This document shows, one piece after another, positions 1-8,918 of a DNA stretch of 64,000 nt. A program made the position numbers and the translations under genes. The first letter of the stretch is position 1. Every line of letters begins with the position of its first letter. The notes under the pieces are model-generated. The model made no database searches. It had not been told where the DNA came from and saw nothing but the letters and a program-made list of their open reading frames with translations. This DNA is from Rubricoccus sp038746605. Its GTDB lineage: Bacteria; Bacteroidota; Rhodothermia; Rhodothermales; Rubricoccaceae. Location of the stretch: assembly GCA_038746605.1 (NCBI GenBank), contig JBCDKM010000015.1:59526-123525 (forward strand). Reading direction: 5' to 3'.

Positions 1-190
1 TGGCACGCGTGTAGCGCTCGCGGTCGAAGGCCTCGACACCTCGGTCGAACGCTTCTTGTGCAGAGTTGGGGGCGACGTTGCTGCTACCGCACCCGGCGGC
101 GACAACGGAGACGGCGACGAGCGGGACAACGGGAGTGACGGCAGCAAGCGCAACCAGCGCAGCGCGGCGAAACGGGAAACGGTGGAGCAT
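1..190 (-). CDS. TPR lipoprotein, BamD-like (N-terminal part only)
   Basis: Start of a leftward lipoprotein gene cut by the window edge; 63 codons are visible. A leader of about 32 residues rich in A, V and P ends in the lipobox-like VVAAGCGSS, so the mature protein should start with a lipidated Cys. It runs directly into QEAFDRGVEAFDRERYTRA, which reads as the first helices of a TPR-type repeat. This layout is that of BamD, the outer-membrane protein assembly lipoprotein, but many TPR lipoproteins begin this way and the diagnostic part is outside the window. The start is the ATG at 190 (minus strand). Confidence 0.6.
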   Translation of the reverse strand, partial: MLHRFPFRRAALVALAAVTPVVPLVAVSVVAAGCGSSNVAPNSAQEAFDRGVEAFDRERYTRA

Positions 191-214
191 GAACAACTCT
201 CGTGGGAAGGCAGA

Positions 215-238
215 CCCTCGGCGACCCTCGACCGAGGG
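215..238. repeat. Degenerate copy of the dispersed palindrome
   Basis: Arms CCCTCGG and CCGAGGG with a 10-nt loop lie in the 202-bp gap between the BamD-like start and the end of the next gene. The gap shows nothing else recognisable. The sequence diverges from the family core, so membership is uncertain. Confidence 0.35.
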
Positions 239-392
239 GACCCCGAACGTGGGGTGGCATGCGACAGCCAACGGGCCGCACCGGGGCTTTCGTACCGAGC
301 CTACCGCTGTCCGCCCCGAACGGCCGTGAGAAGTAGGTGGAGTGTGGCCCGGAACCTGGAACGAACGCTCGGCGGCGTGAGCCGGTCGTCTC

Positions 393-1778
393 TTATTCCA
401 CGAGGATCGTCTCGCCGTCGCGATAGGCGAGTATGAAGAGAGCCTCGTTGACCTGACCCCCTGCGAACGAGAAGCGATGCGCGAGCCCTTGATAAGACGG
501 CGCAGCCCGAATCTGATCGGCCATGGTGCCCTCGCCGCCGGTCTCGATGGTACGGACGAGAAAGCCGGTGAGGTCGTAGCCCATCAACGCGAGACGGTCC
601 GGGCCGATACCAGAGAGTTGGCGATAGCGCTCGCCGAAGGCGTCCACGGCGCCCGGCGGCGCGAAGAAGTCGGTGGTGAAGAGGGAAGCGAGGCGGCTGG
701 CACGAGCGCGGCTTTGCGTTAGAGCCTCCCACTCCTGATTGCCCAGCGGGCGCGGCGGAGCGCGAAGGCCTTCGAGGCTGCGGAGCGCGTCGGCAGCGTA
801 GACGGCGGCGTCGCCACCGGTGACGGGGAGATAGACGGCCTGCGCTCGGCTGAGCACGTCCGAGCCGACGCGGCGCTCCAGGTCGCCCCAGGCGCTCGCG
901 CCTGCGATGCGCTCTTGGAAGACGACCGCGGCGCCCTGAGCGGAGGCTTCGTCGGCGAAGGCGCGCCCCATCTCCTCACCGAGGGTGCCCGCCTCGCTGA
1001 CGACGCCGAGGCGGCGGTGGTTGAGACCACCCGTCGCGTAGCGTGCCATCGCGCGGCCCCTTGCTTGGAAGGTGGGGTTGGCCTGGAAGGCCATCGTTCG
1101 ATCCTCACTCACGGCGGCATCGGTCGCTAGTGGCGCGAGCAGGACTACCCCGGCTTCCTCTGCCGCCTGAGCGACCTCGACGGCCTCCACGCTGTACAAC
1201 GGTCCGATCACGGCCCCGACGCCCTCCGAGGCGAGCTCGCGAAGGGCTCGCGCGGCGTTCGCGGCAGAGCCACCCGAGTTGCGAAAGACCATCCGAATCG
1301 GACGCCTGGGGGCTGTCGCATTGTGCTCCTCCACCGCGATGCGGATCCCGTTGAAGACGGCCTGCCCGAGGTAGGCATCCTCGCCACCTGCCGGGAGCAG
1401 AATGCCCAGGTCGAAGGGAATCTGGATGTCGCTACCCGAGGCGAGCTGTCGGATGCGGGTGGCTTCCTCCGCATAGCGGCTCTCGGGATACGCCGTCAGG
1501 AGAGCATCCAGCGACGTGCGGGCACGTCCGAAGAGGCCGTCCGCATAGGCCGCCTTGCCCGCCATGAGGAGCGCCGAGGTGGTGCGCTCGTTGTAGTCAA
1601 ACTCAGTGGCGGTCCGAGAGAAGAGACGGTAGGCTTCCGCGAAGGCCCCAGACTGGTAGCTCGTGAGCCCCGCCTCGAACGCGGCTTCAGCGTCCGCGAC
1701 GCGAGGGGCGGTCTCTGGCTGCGCTGCGAGAGGGGCAGCCGTGAGGAAGAGCAGGAGGGCGGCGAACAGGCGGGCCAT
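393..1778 (-). CDS. Exported TPR / type 1 periplasmic-binding-fold protein
   Basis: 461 residues. A signal peptide (MARLFAALLLFLTAAPLAAQ) is followed by TPR-like helices (about 25-125, e.g. GLTSYQSGAFAEAYRLF) and then a ligand-binding domain of the LivJ/LpoA type (about 135-455: LGILLPAGGEDAYLGQAVFNG, GAVIGPLYSVEAVEVAQAAE, GYDLTGFLVRTI). The same TPR plus periplasmic-binding arrangement occurs in LpoA, the activator of penicillin-binding proteins, and in putative amino-acid receptors of Bacteroidota. No ABC permease genes are adjacent, so an envelope or sensor role is as likely as transport. The open frame runs further upstream but overlaps the lipase gene, so the ATG before the signal peptide was chosen. 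Confidence 0.75.
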   Translation of the reverse strand: MARLFAALLLFLTAAPLAAQPETAPRVADAEAAFEAGLTSYQSGAFAEAYRLFSRTATEFDYNERTTSALLMAGKAAYADGLFGRARTSLDALLTAYPESRYAEEATRIRQLASGSDIQIPFDLGILLPAGGEDAYLGQAVFNGIRIAVEEHNATAPRRPIRMVFRNSGGSAANAARALRELASEGVGAVIGPLYSVEAVEVAQAAEEAGVVLLAPLATDAAVSEDRTMAFQANPTFQARGRAMARYATGGLNHRRLGVVSEAGTLGEEMGRAFADEASAQGAAVVFQERIAGASAWGDLERRVGSDVLSRAQAVYLPVTGGDAAVYAADALRSLEGLRAPPRPLGNQEWEALTQSRARASRLASLFTTDFFAPPGAVDAFGERYRQLSGIGPDRLALMGYDLTGFLVRTIETGGEGTMADQIRAAPSYQGLAHRFSFAGGQVNEALFILAYRDGETILVE

Positions 1779-1930
1779 GGCGAAGGCTCGGGGTGAGGGC
1801 GCAAGTTGCCACTCAGGGGCTCCAGCGGCAACTGTCCCGAGGCATCGGAAGATGAGGCTCAGGTGAGGGTTGTCGACCAAGACCCCGCGATCGCGCCGCG
1901 CGACGTGGCAGACCTCGGTTCTGCCGCCTC

Positions 1931-2797
1931 TCACAAGCCGCGTTCTCGAAGCTGGTGGCAGATGGAGAGGAAGAACTCGCGTGAGTCGTACGTGCCGCCC
2001 GTGAGCATTTTGAGTCCGATCTGCCGGGCATGGTCCGCTTCCAGAGTGCCGAGGTGCTCCGCCCAGACGCCACCAGCCGTCGGTACGATCCCATCGTTGA
2101 CTCCCTCGGCGGCGTAGAGGATGCGGTTGGGAAGGGCGAGCGTAGGCGTGATGGCGGTCTCGGTACCCTTCCCGGCGCGACCGGTGAACGAGGCGCACCA
2201 GGCATTCGGGATGGTCTCGTCCAGCGGAAAGCGCTCGCGGACGGACGCCCGGGTCAGCTCTGCGAGGGCGTCCTCCGTGGCGGGGGGGACCAACTCGTAG
2301 GCCGCTCGGCCGAGAAAATCCATCGCGCCGACGGCCCAGCTCCGCAGCCTCTCGGGCCGCTCCAGGACAAACTCCGCGAGGGCGGTGCCCCGGTGGGGCG
2401 TAGAGACGGTAACGAGCGACGCGACCCGGTCCGCCCAGCCCATCTCGCGTGCGAGCCACCGGGCATCTAGCCCTCCCGACGAAAAGCCGATCAGATTCAG
2501 TTTCTCGGCTCCAGTTTCCTCCATCGCGCGCTCCAGGTGCCCAGCCCACGTGTCACAGCGGGCCTGGATGGTGTCGTACGGGTTGGCGTGGGGCGCGTAG
2601 GCCCAGATGCCGTGCTCGCGCAGGAACATGGCCTCGCGGTGGAGCACGCCGCCCTGCATCAAGTTTGCCAGCGCCCCGAAGCCGTGCAGTAGCACGACGG
2701 GGTGGCGCGTGGGCAGGATCGGAGGTTGCGGGGTGGGCACCAACTCCACAGCCCGGCGGGCCACGGCCTCGGCGCCCCGCGCGAGTCGGGAGAGCAT
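1931..2797 (-). CDS. Lipase/esterase, alpha/beta-hydrolase fold
   Basis: 288 residues. HPVVLLHGFG forms the oxyanion-hole strand and GFSSGG is the nucleophile elbow (GxSxG). NDGIVPT supplies the likely catalytic Asp and DHARQIG the His, in the order of the LipA/triacylglycerol-lipase group. DRVASLVTVSTPHRGT is also typical of these lipases. No clear signal peptide is present, so export is unproven. I start at the ATG giving MLSRLARGAEAV. An ATG 156 bases upstream is open and would add a segment encoded by the dispersed palindrome (PRLGTEADE), which argues against it. Confidence 0.8.
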   Translation of the reverse strand: MLSRLARGAEAVARRAVELVPTPQPPILPTRHPVVLLHGFGALANLMQGGVLHREAMFLREHGIWAYAPHANPYDTIQARCDTWAGHLERAMEETGAEKLNLIGFSSGGLDARWLAREMGWADRVASLVTVSTPHRGTALAEFVLERPERLRSWAVGAMDFLGRAAYELVPPATEDALAELTRASVRERFPLDETIPNAWCASFTGRAGKGTETAITPTLALPNRILYAAEGVNDGIVPTAGGVWAEHLGTLEADHARQIGLKMLTGGTYDSREFFLSICHQLRERGL

Positions 2798-2841
2798 GAG
2801 CCCCGAACGGCCCCGACGCGCGAGAGGGTCCGCGACCTCGT

Positions 2842-2862
2842 CCGCCTCGGTGCCGAGGCGGG
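2842..2862. repeat. Dispersed palindrome R1, short-spacer form
   Basis: CCGCCTCGG-TG-CCGAGGCGG, 5 nt behind the TGA of the leftward Cys-rich secreted gene (TGA-GTCTC-CCCGCC in the gene sense) and 45 nt before the lipase start. Confidence 0.9.
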
Positions 2863-2867
2863 GAGAC

Positions 2868-3614
2868 TCAGCAGTGCCCGGGGCCGCACTCGGGGTTGCT
2901 GACCTCTTCCAGCGATGAGGCGGCACATCGGGGCGCGAGGCCCGTGATGGCACCCTGCCCGTTCCGCAGGTTGTAGTGCACGTCCAGCCCGACGATGACC
3001 TGGCCCGAGGGGCACATGCGGAGCTGCTCCCAGTCGCGGCAGTTGGTGCGCTCGAACTCGTCGTTGCCGCTGGGGACAGCCCGGACGCTGCCCTGCCCGA
3101 CCTCGTTGGAGCGACCCATCCGTACGCGAAGACCTTTCACCCGGTAGTTGGTGCCGCTGCGGTCGTTGGAGCAGACCTGGAGACCGATGAGCGCAGGCAC
3201 GCGCGAAGTGCCCTGTGCGGGCGTCGCAGCACCGATCCGGCGGCGGCTGCTCGTGGTGGGGCCACTCCCAGCGCAGACTTCCCAGTCCTCGCTCTCGCGG
3301 TACTCTGCGTTCTGGCGCGTGTAGAAGACCCGCAGATAGCACGGCCGGTCATTCTTCTCGCCCATCTCGATGGCGTAGATCGGGCCCCCGTTCAGGCCCC
3401 CAAAGCCCTCGCCTTCATGGACGCGCGATGATGGGCGACCAGAGACGGCGGTGGGCTCTCCGTAGGTGGGGCTGTAGCGCCAGACCATCTCCGGCTCGTC
3501 CTCCTGGGGAACGGGCAGCGTAGCGGGGCGAAGGGTTCCGGTCGGGCGAGGCCGCTGAGCCCAAGCGTCGGCGGTGAGAAGGAACGTGAGGGCGGCGAGG
3601 AAGAAGACGCGCAT
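2868..3614 (-). CDS. Secreted Cys-rich protein, paralogue of the product of 16240-16986
   Basis: 248 residues with a signal peptide (MRVFFLAALTFLLTADAWAQ). The C-terminal half carries spaced cysteines in the pattern NCRDWEQLRMCPSGQVIVG, then LDVHY and ITGLAPRC. The pattern C-P-x-x-Q-V-x-x-G-x-D-x-H-Y...I-x-G-x-x-x-x-C recurs in the 16.2-17.0 kb gene, so the two are paralogues. Cys in a secreted protein suggests disulphides. I do not recognise the family; a small beta-rich binding domain is a guess. The ATG before the hydrophobic leader was chosen over one eight codons upstream. Confidence 0.7.
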   Translation of the reverse strand: MRVFFLAALTFLLTADAWAQRPRPTGTLRPATLPVPQEDEPEMVWRYSPTYGEPTAVSGRPSSRVHEGEGFGGLNGGPIYAIEMGEKNDRPCYLRVFYTRQNAEYRESEDWEVCAGSGPTTSSRRRIGAATPAQGTSRVPALIGLQVCSNDRSGTNYRVKGLRVRMGRSNEVGQGSVRAVPSGNDEFERTNCRDWEQLRMCPSGQVIVGLDVHYNLRNGQGAITGLAPRCAASSLEEVSNPECGPGHC

Positions 3615-3711
3615 GGTACCATAGGGTGGGACATCCACACATACGCCCTGGCGCGCCGGATGGGACCAACACGCACTGGATAGAAGAGTGGGGAGGAGGC
3701 TCGCCTCGCGG

Positions 3712-3719
3712 TACCTTTC
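3712..3719 (+). promoter_or_regulatory. Possible -7 promoter element (TACCTTTC) before ftsX
   Basis: Resembles the Bacteroidota -7 consensus TAnnTTTG and lies 26 nt before the chosen ftsX start. No clear -33 TTG is seen. Confidence 0.3.
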
Positions 3720-3745
3720 GGCGCCCTCGCCAGCACCCGTCCGAC

Positions 3746-4642
3746 GTGGCCCTTCCTTACGCCCTTCGAGAGGGACTCGCCGGTTTTCGCCGCGCCAGCT
3801 TCGCCTCGCTCGCTTCCGTCAGTGCTCTCGCTGTCGCGCTCGTCCTGATCGGGATGACGGCGCTGGTGGGATGGATCGTGCAGACGGCTGCGGAGGACCT
3901 CCGCGAGAGCGCGGGTGAGATCGAGGTCTACCTCGAAACCTCGGACCAGGCGGAGACGGCTCGCCTGCGCACGAGGCTGGAGGGCCTGCCGGGCACGGAC
4001 TCCCTGACGTACATCTCCAAGCAAGAGGCGGCTCGGATCTTCCGCGAGGCCTTCGGCGAAGGGTCCGACCTCTACGACGACGACGCGACGTTTCTGCCCG
4101 CATCGTTCCGGGTCCGCTTTCGCGGGGCGTATGCCTCGCGCGACAGCCTGGAGCAGACCGCCTCTCGCGTGGAATCCTGGCAGCGCGTGATGGATGTCGG
4201 CTACAGCCCGGATCTCCTCTCGACAATCGAGCAAAACTATTCCGTGATCCGGGCTGCCGGGCTCGGCGTGGGGGGCCTGGTCGTGCTCGCGGCGCTACTC
4301 CTCGTCGGCAACACGATCCGGTTGTCCATTTACGCGCGGCGGATGCTGATCCGCACGATGAAGCTCGTCGGCGCGACGAGCGGGTTCATCCGTCGGCCCT
4401 TTCTCGTGGAGGGCGGAATCCAGGGCGTCGCCGCCGGGGCACTCGCGGGCGGGGCGCTGTGGGGGCTTTACGCGCTTCTGGTCGGTTTCCTCGAACGGTC
4501 GGACGTGGTCGGGTTGGGCTGGCCGGGCGGCTCGCCGCTCCTCACGCTCGGATTCTGTCTCGTGCTCGGGTTGCTGATGGGGCTGCTCGCATCGTGGGTA
4601 GCCGTGCGACGGTTCATCCGCGAGGTGAGACTCTCCGAGTGA
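3746..4642 (+). CDS. ftsX: Cell division permease-like protein FtsX
   Basis: 298 residues from a GTG start (VALPYALREGL). It has a cytoplasmic N-terminus, TM1 (about 22-45), an extracytoplasmic domain of about 120 residues (EIEVYLETSDQAE, TYISKQEAARIFREAFG), and then three more TM segments with the FtsX signature IRLSIYARRMLIRTMKLVGA. FtsX pairs with the ATPase FtsE and links division to peptidoglycan hydrolase activation. No ftsE is in this window, and unlinked ftsE/ftsX is common in Bacteroidota. An upstream ATG at 3626 would add a charged, Pro/Gly-rich tail not seen in the family. Confidence 0.93.
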   Translation: MALPYALREGLAGFRRASFASLASVSALAVALVLIGMTALVGWIVQTAAEDLRESAGEIEVYLETSDQAETARLRTRLEGLPGTDSLTYISKQEAARIFREAFGEGSDLYDDDATFLPASFRVRFRGAYASRDSLEQTASRVESWQRVMDVGYSPDLLSTIEQNYSVIRAAGLGVGGLVVLAALLLVGNTIRLSIYARRMLIRTMKLVGATSGFIRRPFLVEGGIQGVAAGALAGGALWGLYALLVGFLERSDVVGLGWPGGSPLLTLGFCLVLGLLMGLLASWVAVRRFIREVRLSE

Positions 4643-4725
4643 TGAACGGCGGCAGGAGGACTCCCGAACCACTTGTGCTCCCGGGTGGGAAGCAACACCT
4701 TTCCGGCCCCCCGTATCCCGTTGCC

Positions 4726-5583
4726 ATGCGCGTCCTCTCGCTCGTTTTTGCTCTTGTCCTCGCGGGTTGCTCCACCGCCTCGGATGGCCTGGAAGAAGCC
4801 ACCGAGCAGGAGACCCGCTCGGTGCGTCTGGACAACCGCCAACTCGCACTCGATGGCTTCGCGGGCGACGTAACCGTCACCGCCGTGCCGGGACTGGAGG
4901 AGGTCGAGATCGTGTTCACGAAGCGCGCCACGGGCGGGACCGTCGGGCGAGCAGAGCGGCGGCTTCGCGACATTACCCTCCGCGAGGCGGGCGATGACGC
5001 CCTCTACCAGTTCGTCTGGCGCACCGACCTGGACGGCGCCAGCGTGGACGCGGAGGCGCGCGTTCCCCTCGGCGCGGACGTGGTGGTGCGCCTCGGTGCG
5101 GGCGAGATCGGCGCCAACGGCCTTCGCGGTCCGCTGGACGCAGAGACGCGCTCCGGCGCCATTCGCGCGGATCATCTGCGGAGCCCCCGCCTCCGCCTGA
5201 GCACGGGCTCGGGCGCCATCACGGCAGGCGCGGCCTTCTTGAGCGAGAACGCCGAGTGGGAGATCGAGAGCGAGAGCGGTGGACTGACGATTCTGATCCC
5301 ACCGACGGCCTCCGTGCGCGTAGACGCCGAGAGCAATGCCGGCGCGCTCGACCTCGACCCAGAGCTGCCGTTCGAGAGCATTCGTCAGTCTGGCGGGCCT
5401 GCGGGCGTGGACTTCCGCGCGAGCCTCGGCGAGGGCAGCGCGAGGGTTCGAGCGAGCACCGGCGCGGGCGACGTGGAACTGCTGCGCTACAAGCCGCCGG
5501 TGCCGGAGTCCGAGGCAGCGCGGGAGATGGAGCCGGTCCGCCCGGACTCGTCGGTGCGGGACTCCTCAGACGCAGCCGAGTAG
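4726..5583 (+). CDS. DUF4097-type adhesin-like lipoprotein
   Basis: 285 residues. The short leader ends in LVLAGCS (lipobox). The body is a run of strand repeats with alternating G/S/A turns (ETRSGAIRADHLRSPRLRL, STGSGAITAGAAF, ESESGGLTILIPPTA, VRASTGAGDVELL), the pattern of DUF4097/putative adhesin beta-solenoids. It follows ftsX by 83 bp and may be cotranscribed. Such proteins are surface lipoproteins of unknown function. The annotation as adhesin is a family label, not a demonstrated role. Confidence 0.75.
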   Translation: MRVLSLVFALVLAGCSTASDGLEEATEQETRSVRLDNRQLALDGFAGDVTVTAVPGLEEVEIVFTKRATGGTVGRAERRLRDITLREAGDDALYQFVWRTDLDGASVDAEARVPLGADVVVRLGAGEIGANGLRGPLDAETRSGAIRADHLRSPRLRLSTGSGAITAGAAFLSENAEWEIESESGGLTILIPPTASVRVDAESNAGALDLDPELPFESIRQSGGPAGVDFRASLGEGSARVRASTGAGDVELLRYKPPVPESEAAREMEPVRPDSSVRDSSDAAE

Positions 5584-5584
5584 G

Positions 5585-5605
5585 CCCGCCTCGGCACCGA
5601 GGCGG
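5585..5605. repeat. Dispersed palindrome R2, short-spacer form
   Basis: CCGCCTCGG-CA-CCGAGGCGG begins one base after the TAG of the DUF4097 gene (GAGTAG-G-CCCGCC) and ends 8 nt before the next ATG. Confidence 0.9.
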
Positions 5606-5613
5606 AGACACCC

Positions 5614-6111
5614 ATGATCGAACTCCTTGTCGTCGTTGCAGGAATCTGGCTCTACGCTCGGCTGGTTTCACTTCCAGACCGCATTCGGGCGCGGCCCGTG
5701 ATCAGGCGGCTTCATCGGTCCTACCGGACGCGCCAGCCGCCACGAGGAGAGGCGTGTCACGTCTCCGTGGACGATCCCCACCTCGACACGACCTACAACC
5801 CGGTGAAGCGTGCGGAGATGTCAGAACAGGGGATCAGCCTGTGGTACGCGACGGGCGTGCCGTTTCGCCGGGAGCAAGCGTTCGTGCCCTGGAGCGTCGT
5901 GACGGACTCGTTCACCGTACGAGACATGTACGTGTACCCCGGGTGGCTCCGCCTCCGGGATGGTCTCGAACTGAGCCTGGACTGGAATGCGGTCGAGATC
6001 ATCCGCGAGCTCGGCATCGAACTGCCATCCTCCGATGACGAACCGGAATCACCCGGAGCGGTTTCGCCTCCGTCATTGGCTCAGACGACAGAGTTGACCG
6101 GCGGTGGATGA
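5614..6111 (+). CDS. Hypothetical membrane-anchored protein
   Basis: 165 residues. One N-terminal hydrophobic segment (MIELLVVVAGIWLYARLVSL) is followed by a basic stretch (RIRARPVIRRLHRSYRTR), so the remainder is probably cytoplasmic. The soluble part (about 45-140) has paired strands with aromatic residues (FVPWSVVTDSFTVRD, YVYPGWLRLRDGLELSL) that suggest a small PH-like or beta-sandwich domain. The C-terminus is low-complexity. I do not recognise a family. It lies directly behind the DUF4097 gene and before topA. Confidence 0.6.
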   Translation: MIELLVVVAGIWLYARLVSLPDRIRARPVIRRLHRSYRTRQPPRGEACHVSVDDPHLDTTYNPVKRAEMSEQGISLWYATGVPFRREQAFVPWSVVTDSFTVRDMYVYPGWLRLRDGLELSLDWNAVEIIRELGIELPSSDDEPESPGAVSPPSLAQTTELTGGG

Positions 6112-6124
6112 CGGGCGGAGTAGG

Positions 6125-6145
6125 CCCGCCTCGGCATCGAGGTGG
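6125..6145. repeat. Dispersed palindrome R3, degenerate
   Basis: CCGCCTCGG-CA-TCGAGGTGG, preceded by GAGTAGG as in R2. Here, however, that TAG is not the gene stop: the upstream gene ends with TGA at 6111, eight bases earlier. Confidence 0.7.
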
Positions 6146-6212
6146 GGGGAGTCGGCCGCATCAAGAAACGGGGTGTCTCGGCGTGTGCCGGAGCGCTGAC
6201 GCCGCTGCCGCG

Positions 6213-6219
6213 TAGCTTC
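6213..6219 (+). promoter_or_regulatory. topA: Possible -7 element (TAGCTTC) before topA
   Basis: TAGCTTC sits 33 nt before the topA ATG. The same heptamer recurs before several other genes in the window. No matching -33 box is evident. Confidence 0.3.
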
Positions 6220-6245
6220 ACCGTCCAAAACACGCAGAACCCCGC

Positions 6246-8813
6246 ATGAAGCGCCTCGTCGTCGTCGAGAGCCCCACGAAGGCCCGCACCATCCGCAAGT
6301 TCCTCCCGCCTGGCTTCCAGGTGGAGGCGTCCATGGGCCACATTCGAGATCTCCCCTCGTCCGCGAAGGAGATCCCCGCGAAGGTCAAGAAGGAGAAGTG
6401 GGCCCGCCTCGGCGTCAACGTGGAAGACGGCTTCGAGCCGCTCTACGTCGTCCCGAGCGACAAGAAGAAGACCGTCAAGCAGCTCAAGGACGCGCTCAAG
6501 GGCGCCGACGAGCTCTACCTCGCGACAGACGAGGACCGCGAGGGCGAGTCTATCGGGTGGCACCTCCTGCAAGTGCTCAACCCGAAGGTGCCCGTCAAGC
6601 GGATGGTCTTCCACGAGATCACCAAGGACGCCATCCTTCGCGCGCTGGAAGACACGCGCGAGGTCGATTCGCGGCTGGTGGACGCGCAGGAGGCCCGGCG
6701 CATCCTGGACCGCCTCGTGGGCTACAGCGTCTCGCCCGTCCTCTGGAAAAAGATCGCGCCGAAGCTCTCCGCCGGGCGCGTGCAGAGCGTCGCGGTTCGG
6801 GTCCTCGCGCAGCGCGAGTGGGAGCGGCTGGACTTCGTCACGGCCAGCTACTGGGACCTCAAGGCTACCCTCGCGAAAGCGGGCGTCTCGTTCGAGGCCA
6901 AGATGACGCACTACGGCGAGCGCCGCCTCGCGACGGGGAAGGACTTCGACGAGAACACCGGCAAACTGAAGGACGGCTCGGACGCGCTCCAGATGGGCGA
7001 GGACACCGCCCGTCCGCTCGCGGAGCGCCTCGCGACAGCGACGTGGCGCGTGGCCGAGGTGGAGCAGAAGAAGGCCCGCCGGACGCCCGCCGCGCCGTTC
7101 ATCACCTCCACGCTGCAGCAGGAGGCCAACCGCAAGCTGGGGCTCCCCGCGAGGCAGTCCATGCGGGTCGCGCAGAAGCTCTACGAGCAGGGCCTCATCA
7201 CCTACATGCGGACGGACTCCCCGACGCTCTCCGGCGAGGCCATCGGTGCGGCCCGGCGCTCGGTGGAGGAGCGGTACGGCGCGGAGTACCTCTCGCCGAA
7301 GCCCCGCCAGTTCAACGCGAAGGTTCGCAACGCGCAGGAGGCGCACGAGGCGATCCGTCCCGCGGGGACGGAGATGAAGACGGCGCGCCAGCTGGGCCTC
7401 TCGGGCGTCGAGGCGAAGCTGTACGACCTCATCTGGAAGCGAACCGTCGCGAGCCAGATGGCGGACGCGCAGCTCCTCCGCACGCGCGCTGAGATTCTCG
7501 CCGCCGAGGGTACCGACGACGAGAGCACGTTCCGCGCGAACGGACAGGTGATCGTCTTCCCGGGCTTCTTCCGCGCCTACGTGGAGGGCAAGGACGATCC
7601 CACCGCCGCCCTCGACGACCGTGACAACCCGCTCCCGGATCTCGCGGTGGATGACCGCCCGGAGTGCCGCGAGGTGGAGCCCATCGGCCACGAGACGAAG
7701 CCGCCCGCGCGCTACACCGACGCGACGCTCGTCCGCGCGCTGGAGCAGGCGGGCATCGGCCGGCCCTCCACCTACGCGAGCATCATCGACACCATCGTCA
7801 ACCGCGGGTACGTCAATCGCGACCGTTCGCAGCTCATCCCCACATTCACCGGCCTCGCGACAAACCAGCTGCTGGAGCGCAACTTCGAACGCCTCGTGGA
7901 CACCGGGTTCACGGCCCAGATGGAGGAGGAGCTAGACCAGATCGCCAGTGGCGACGAAGAACGGCGTCCGTACCTGGAGCGCTTCTTCTCCGGCGAGGAA
8001 GGCCTCGAAAAGCAGATCGAAAAACGCCTCGGCGAGATCGACCCGCGTCAAGTCAGCGAACTCAACCACAAGACGTGGGAGCCGTTCGTGATCCGCGTCG
8101 GTCGCTACGGTCCGTACGTGGAGGACACGCGCACCAACGAGACGAAGTCCATCCCGCCCGAGTGGGCTCCGGCCGATGTCACGCACGACGTGCTGGACGA
8201 ACTGGCGGGCAAGGAAAGCGGCGACCGCGTCCTCGGCATCCACCCCGAGCAGGAGGTGCCCGTCCTCCTCAAGATCGGCCCCTACGGACCCTACGTGCAG
8301 CTCGGCGACGACGAGGAGGGCGGCGCGAAGCCGAAGCGGATGTCTCTCCCGAAGGGCACCGAGACGGACGATGTGGACCTCGACCTCGGCGTCCAACTCC
8401 TCGGCCTCCCGCGCACCCTCGGCAATCACCCCGAGACGGGCGACGTGATCAAGGCGAGCATCGGACGCTACGGGCCGTACGTGCAGCAGAACCGCACCTT
8501 CGCGAGCCTCAAGCCGCAGGAGGGCGACAATGTGCTGACCGTCGAGCTAGATCGCGCGCTGGAACTCATCGCGGAGAAGGCACAGAAGAACAAGCCGCTC
8601 CGCGTCCTCGGCGAGCACCCCGAGACAGGCGATCCCATCGAGGTGCGCAGCGGCCGGTACGGTCCGTATGTCAAGCACCAGAAGACGAACGCCACGCTGC
8701 CCAAGACGCTCGATCCGATGGAGGTCACGCTGGAACGCGCGGTGGAGTTGATCGACGCGAAGGCGGCCTCGAAGGGGAAGAAGCGGAAACCTCGGAAAAA
8801 GAAGGCGTCTTGA
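6246..8813 (+). CDS. topA: DNA topoisomerase I (type IA)
   Basis: 855 residues. The N-terminal Toprim domain shows VVVESPTKARTI (Glu) and ATDEDREGESIGWHL (acidic DxDxE triad). The active-site Tyr is about residue 320 in GLITYMRTDSPTLS. It relaxes negative supercoils by transient single-strand cleavage. In place of Cys4 zinc fingers the C-terminus has four Toprim_C-type repeats centred on RYGPYV or PYGPYV (IRVGRYGPYVEDT, LKIGPYGPYVQLG, ASIGRYGPYVQQN, RSGRYGPYVKHQ) and a Lys-rich tail (KGKKRKPRKKKAS) suited to DNA binding. Length and layout fit the zinc-less bacterial TopA group. Confidence 0.97.
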   Translation: MKRLVVVESPTKARTIRKFLPPGFQVEASMGHIRDLPSSAKEIPAKVKKEKWARLGVNVEDGFEPLYVVPSDKKKTVKQLKDALKGADELYLATDEDREGESIGWHLLQVLNPKVPVKRMVFHEITKDAILRALEDTREVDSRLVDAQEARRILDRLVGYSVSPVLWKKIAPKLSAGRVQSVAVRVLAQREWERLDFVTASYWDLKATLAKAGVSFEAKMTHYGERRLATGKDFDENTGKLKDGSDALQMGEDTARPLAERLATATWRVAEVEQKKARRTPAAPFITSTLQQEANRKLGLPARQSMRVAQKLYEQGLITYMRTDSPTLSGEAIGAARRSVEERYGAEYLSPKPRQFNAKVRNAQEAHEAIRPAGTEMKTARQLGLSGVEAKLYDLIWKRTVASQMADAQLLRTRAEILAAEGTDDESTFRANGQVIVFPGFFRAYVEGKDDPTAALDDRDNPLPDLAVDDRPECREVEPIGHETKPPARYTDATLVRALEQAGIGRPSTYASIIDTIVNRGYVNRDRSQLIPTFTGLATNQLLERNFERLVDTGFTAQMEEELDQIASGDEERRPYLERFFSGEEGLEKQIEKRLGEIDPRQVSELNHKTWEPFVIRVGRYGPYVEDTRTNETKSIPPEWAPADVTHDVLDELAGKESGDRVLGIHPEQEVPVLLKIGPYGPYVQLGDDEEGGAKPKRMSLPKGTETDDVDLDLGVQLLGLPRTLGNHPETGDVIKASIGRYGPYVQQNRTFASLKPQEGDNVLTVELDRALELIAEKAQKNKPLRVLGEHPETGDPIEVRSGRYGPYVKHQKTNATLPKTLDPMEVTLERAVELIDAKAASKGKKRKPRKKKAS

Positions 8814-8880
8814 CGTGTGGCGCGTGAGGGCGTACGTCGGTGGTATCTCACCAACGGCCCTCCCACGCCTCACAGTCCTC

Positions 8881-8910
8881 GCCTCGGTCGTTCCGTGGAG
8901 CTACCGAGGC
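8881..8910. repeat. Dispersed palindrome R4, long-spacer form
   Basis: Arms GCCTCGG and CCGAGGC are separated by a 16-nt spacer containing CCGTGGAGC. It lies between convergent topA and rsgA, 5 nt behind the rsgA TGA (TGA-CCCGC-CCCGCC in the gene sense). Confidence 0.85.
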
Positions 8911-8918
8911 GGGGCGGG

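Noticed and set aside
1931..2953. Longer form of the lipase beginning at 2953
   Set aside because: The extra 52 residues are low complexity, include palindrome-encoded residues and overlap the end of the Cys-rich gene.
6081..7691. 536-codon open frame opposite topA
   Set aside because: Shadow of a well-matched gene; its protein is Leu/Arg/Val-rich low complexity with no family features.
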